Of a stretch of 64,000 bases of DNA, positions 61,556 to 64,000 are shown in pieces. Every line of letters begins with the position of its first letter. The first letter of the stretch is position 1. Made by a program: the position numbers and the translations under genes. The notes below the pieces were generated by a model that made no database searches, had not been told where the DNA came from, and saw nothing but the letters and a program-made list of their open reading frames with translations. The stretch comes from Saccharopolyspora flava (lineage in GTDB: Bacteria; Actinomycetota; Actinomycetes; Mycobacteriales; Pseudonocardiaceae), in NCBI RefSeq assembly GCF_900116135.1, contig NZ_FOZX01000005.1, positions 400,640-464,639 on the forward strand, in the 5' to 3' direction.

Positions 61556-61666
61556 TTAGGTCAGCTCCTTGATCCTGCGATCGAGCATCTTCACGGTCAC
61601 CCGGTCGGATGCTGCGACCATCCGCAGGCTATCGAAGGCGGCCACGTAGCGGTTCGTCCAGACGGA
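61556..61666 (-). pseudogene. C-terminal remnant of an XRE regulator, copy 1
   Basis: In frame and ending 13 bases before the DUF397 start, the sequence reads NRYVAAFDSLRMVAASDR to MLDRRIKELT-stop. This is the typical C-terminal end of the long XRE regulators that accompany DUF397. No HTH region is left. Confidence 0.7.
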
Positions 61667-61707
61667 TGCGGAACTTCCCCAGTGGATATCCGGCCCCGTT
61701 CAGAGAA

Positions 61708-61911
61708 CTACTTGTCGAAACGGCCCGCCTTGAGCGCAGTGAGGAAGGCACTCCACTGCGAGCTCGTCGTCGCGAAGTAGCCCGTGGCCCGGTCCTTCGT
61801 GTCGCGGACCGCTGCGCCGGAGCCGGGGAGGCGGCCGACCTCGACGCAGGTTTCCGCTCCCTGGCTGCGGCTGGACTTCCGCCAACCAGTGACCGGCTCC
61901 GACTGGGCCAT
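61708..61911 (-). CDS. DUF397 protein 2
   Basis: 67 residues, same pattern: GWRKSSRSQGAETCVEVGRL, GAAVRDTKDRATGYFATTS and FLTALKAGRFDK. It has the same length as copy 1, and the sequence upstream of each is alike too, so the pair arose by tandem duplication of an XRE/DUF397 cassette. Confidence 0.88.
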   Translation of the reverse strand: MAQSEPVTGWRKSSRSQGAETCVEVGRLPGSGAAVRDTKDRATGYFATTSSQWSAFLTALKAGRFDK

Positions 61912-61924
61912 GCTCACCACTCCA

Positions 61925-62010
61925 CTAGGTAAGTTCTTTGAGCCTCCGAGCCAGCATCTTGACCGTGGCTCGGTCCGATGCTGCAACCATCCGCAGGGTA
62001 TCGAAGGGCG
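61925..62010 (-). pseudogene. C-terminal remnant of an XRE regulator, copy 2
   Basis: FDTLRMVAASDR to MLARRLKELT-stop lies 13 bases before the second DUF397 start. It is cut off where the VOC gene begins, and the HTH is missing. Confidence 0.68.
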
Positions 62011-62015
62011 AGTGA

Positions 62016-62423
62016 TCATGGGTGGGGTTCGCCGCGGTAGTGGCCGAAGGACCAGAGGTTGCCCTCCGGGTCCCTGACGCCGAATTCGCGGTTGCCGTAG
62101 TCCTGGTCGGTGATGGGCCGGAAGATGTCGGCGCCCGCTGCGCGGACCTTCGCGTAGAGGGCGTCGGGATCGGCGGTCACCACGTACATGCCGGCGGTGC
62201 CGGGTCGGCGGGACCACTCCTGGTCGGGCTTGTAGGAGCCGAGCATGATGCCGCCGCCTTCGGGCCAGTCGAGCTGGGCGTGGGCGACCTGATCTCCGTC
62301 GGCGTACGCGGCGGTCTTGATGAAACCGAAGGTGTTCACCAGGAAATCGATGAGCGCAGGTGCGTCGTTGGCTTGGAGGGTGGCCCACACCGTGGGGGCG
62401 GGCGCTGTGTTCGTCATCGTCAT
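62016..62423 (-). CDS. VOC-superfamily (glyoxalase-like) protein
   Basis: 135 residues with VWATLQANDAPALIDFLVNT and TADPDALYAKVRAAGADIFR, then FGVRDPEGNLWSFGHYRGEP, which is the PhnB/YerK-type VOC pattern. A tolerance or lyase role is likely but undefined. Its start overlaps the AraC gene by four bases, so it is the partner or target of that regulator. Confidence 0.85.
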   Translation of the reverse strand: MTMTNTAPAPTVWATLQANDAPALIDFLVNTFGFIKTAAYADGDQVAHAQLDWPEGGGIMLGSYKPDQEWSRRPGTAGMYVVTADPDALYAKVRAAGADIFRPITDQDYGNREFGVRDPEGNLWSFGHYRGEPHP

Positions 62424-63289
62424 GCCGGGAATTCTTCCGCCGGTTGACCGGCCCCGGCTTGGATGTTTCGGAGCTCCGCCCCGATCCAGCGGCTCGGGCT
62501 CGTTCCCGCGTACTGGCGGAAGTCGCGGACCAGGTGCGAGTGGTCGTAGTAGCCGCACGCCTGCGCCACCGCCGACAGCTCCGGGGCGACGTCCTCGCGG
62601 ACCGCGCGGGCGATGCGCTGGCGGGCGTGCTCGAAGCGCATCAGCCGGGACACGGCCTTGGGCGACATGCCGAGCTCGGCGCGGAACAGCGTCGTCAGCT
62701 GCCGTTCGCCGAGGTGGACGTGCCCCGCCAGGGCGCTCATCGAGCCGGTTCCGCGATGCCAGGCGATCCACTTCCACGCCTCGGCCACCTCCGGCCGAGG
62801 CTCCGAGCGCACCTCGGAAGCCGCCGCCCGCAGGTACTCCGCCAGCGCCGCGAACCGCTCCGGCCACCCGCCGAGTTCGGCGAGCCGCTGCCGCAGATCC
62901 TCCACGCCCGGACCGAGCACGTCCCGCGCGTCAACGGCCCGGTCGGCCAGCTCCCCGGCGGGAACGCCGAACATCCGGCGCAGCGCCAGCGGCCGGACCG
63001 CGAGCTGGATGCCGCTCTGCGCGCGCGGCTGGGCGATGTAAGCCGGGCTGGTGTGCAGGCCGCCGAGCACCAGGTGCGCGGTCTCGGCGTCCTCACCGGT
63101 CGGGCGGAAACCGGAGATCACCGGCTCGTCGAAGGTCAGCACCACCGTCAGGGCGGGCGAGGGCAGGCCGAGGTGCTGCACCGGGCGTTCGAGCCGCGAG
63201 GTGTAGCCGACCGCGGACACCACGGCGCCGGGCAGCACCCGGCCGCCCTCGACGAAACGCCACTCCCCCGCGTCCACGCCGACCATCAT
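62420..63289 (-). CDS. AraC-family regulator
   Basis: 289 residues: an N-terminal DUF6597-like ligand domain (VGYTSRLERPVQHLGLPSPA) and a C-terminal double HTH (MSALAGHVHLGERQLTTLFR; VAQACGYYDHSHLVRDFRQY, then AGTSPSRWIGAE). Coupled by ATGA to a VOC gene, a pairing often found in actinobacterial genomes. Confidence 0.9.
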   Translation of the reverse strand: MMVGVDAGEWRFVEGGRVLPGAVVSAVGYTSRLERPVQHLGLPSPALTVVLTFDEPVISGFRPTGEDAETAHLVLGGLHTSPAYIAQPRAQSGIQLAVRPLALRRMFGVPAGELADRAVDARDVLGPGVEDLRQRLAELGGWPERFAALAEYLRAAASEVRSEPRPEVAEAWKWIAWHRGTGSMSALAGHVHLGERQLTTLFRAELGMSPKAVSRLMRFEHARQRIARAVREDVAPELSAVAQACGYYDHSHLVRDFRQYAGTSPSRWIGAELRNIQAGAGQPAEEFPA

Positions 63290-63307
63290 CCACTCGGCAC
63301 CGACACC

Positions 63308-63553
63308 TCAGTCGGTCTCCGGGCGTTCTTCGGCGATGCGCTCGTCGAGGGTGCGGCCCTCGCGCTCCTCGCGCGGCGTCGGCCGTTCCCGGGCGGTCGC
63401 CGACCAGCCCTCCGGTGGTTCGACGCCGCGCTCCAGCGGGTCGGTGCCGAGCTCGTCCTCGTCGAGGTCCTCGGCCGACTGCAGGTTCGCCGGGTCCTCC
63501 AGCTCCTGCGGGTCGGGTTCGGTCTCGTTCGGGGTCGGCGTGGTCTCGGGCAT
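63308..63553 (-). CDS. Small acidic DUF5709-like protein
   Basis: 81 residues, strongly acidic: ANLQSAEDLDEDELGTDPLE then RGVEPPEGWSA, the opening of DUF5709. Function unknown. AAGGAGG precedes the ATG at 63553, two bases after the transaldolase stop, so it is in the same transcript. Confidence 0.8.
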   Translation of the reverse strand: MPETTPTPNETEPDPQELEDPANLQSAEDLDEDELGTDPLERGVEPPEGWSATARERPTPREEREGRTLDERIAEERPETD

Positions 63554-63555
63554 GC

Positions 63556-64000
63556 TCACCCTCCTTCGCGGGTCAGGCGTTGGCCGACGGTGTCGAGGAG
63601 TTCGGTCCAGGACTTCTCGAACTTGTCGACGCCCTCGGTCTCGAGGACCTTGAACACGTCGTCGAGGTCGATGCCCGCCGCGGCCAGGTCGTCGAAGACC
63701 TGCTGCGACTCGGCCGCGGTGCCGGTGACCAGGTCACCGCGCACGTCGGCGTGATCGGCCGTGGCCTGCAGCGTCGACTCCGGCATCGTGTTGACCGTGT
63801 TCGGCGCCGCGAGCTCGTCGACGTAGCGGGTGTCGGAGTAGGACTTGTCCTTGACCCCGGTCGAGGCCCACAGCGGACGCTGCGCCCGAGCACCCTCGGC
63901 CTTCAGGGCGTTCCACCGCTCGGTCGAGAAGACCTCCTGGTAGGCGGCGTAGGCCAGCCGGGCGTTGGCGATCGCGGCCTTGCCCCGCAGCGGGTGGCCC
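63556..64000 (-). CDS. tal: Transaldolase, C-terminal part (cut by window edge)
   Basis: The visible C-terminus of about 147 residues reads [40 protein letters not shown] and [14 protein letters not shown], the transaldolase signature 2 region with the Schiff-base lysine in STGVKD. It transfers dihydroxyacetone units in the pentose phosphate pathway. The N-terminus lies beyond the window. Confidence 0.93.
   Translation of the reverse strand, partial: GHPLRGKAAIANARLAYAAYQEVFSTERWNALKAEGARAQRPLWASTGVKDKSYSDTRYVDELAAPNTVNTMPESTLQATADHADVRGDLVTGTAAESQQVFDDLAAAGIDLDDVFKVLETEGVDKFEKSWTELLDTVGQRLTREGG

Overview
The window is a high-GC, densely packed actinobacterial chromosome segment. Frequent GTG starts, 4-base start/stop overlaps (ATGA, GTGA), XRE/DUF397 cassettes, a DmdR/IdeR-type iron box and a cysteine-attenuator-type leader peptide all suggest a Pseudonocardiales-like soil actinomycete such as Saccharopolyspora. 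That genus is an inference from gene content; no rRNA or other marker gene is present. No tRNA, rRNA, CRISPR array, transposase or phage gene was recognised.

Region 1 (1-5 kb): a truncated IclR regulator divergent from a U32-like TIM-barrel gene, a drug-type MFS exporter, a small zinc-ribbon-like protein, a GNAT acetyltransferase and an RluA-type pseudouridine synthase. Region 2 (5-17.4 kb): an aromatic catabolic locus. A cyclase-family hydrolase and an aromatic-acid-type MFS importer lie next to a LysR regulator. Divergent from these is an operon for both subunits of a 3-oxoacid CoA-transferase, a MaoC/HTD2-like hydratase, a DMSO-reductase-family molybdoenzyme, an FAD phenol/resorcinol-type hydroxylase, maleylacetate reductase and hydroxyquinol 1,2-dioxygenase. 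Together they outline resorcinol-type compound to hydroxyquinol to maleylacetate to 3-oxoadipate to 3-oxoadipyl-CoA. The hydroxylase is split by an in-frame TAG. Region 3 (17-28.7 kb): a secreted CAP protein, an HSL-type esterase, a GPH-type transporter, an aminotransferase, a three-gene xanthine-dehydrogenase-family enzyme, an SRPBCC protein, dienelactone hydrolase, and methionine aminopeptidase divergent from a small XRE regulator over twin palindromic operators.

Region 4 (28.7-36 kb): an FAD-oxidoreductase/methyltransferase fusion, then a sulfonate-type ABC importer with a TauD-family dioxygenase preceded by a short leader peptide of the cysteine-attenuation type, a VOC protein, a large nested repeat island and a GntR regulator. 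Region 5 (36-50 kb): hydrolase, AraC, PPOX, ferredoxin-type reductase, Nudix, P450, a secreted NLP/NPP1-domain protein, a hairpin array, sugar-acid-type genes, and an AcoR-like activator divergent from amidohydrolase/DUF59/alcohol dehydrogenase. This last set matches genes that normally accompany propane/acetone-type diiron monooxygenases, but the monooxygenase itself is missing. Region 6 (50-64 kb): an iron-siderophore binding protein under an iron box, a cobalamin riboswitch with btuF- and btuC-like genes, a C3-ketoreductase-like oxidoreductase, an SMP-30 protein, a ClC channel divergent from a MarR regulator, duplicated DUF397 cassettes with eroded XRE genes, VOC/AraC, and the end of transaldolase.

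The most distinctive non-genic feature is a set of related palindromes built on ACAGTTTT...AAAACTGT. There are five long hairpins, four of them with a conserved loop, and a second family with the core GTTTTCATGAAAAC (two copies near 35.2 kb and five between 42.24 and 42.58 kb). All lie between genes, and they are the best candidate here for an undescribed element.
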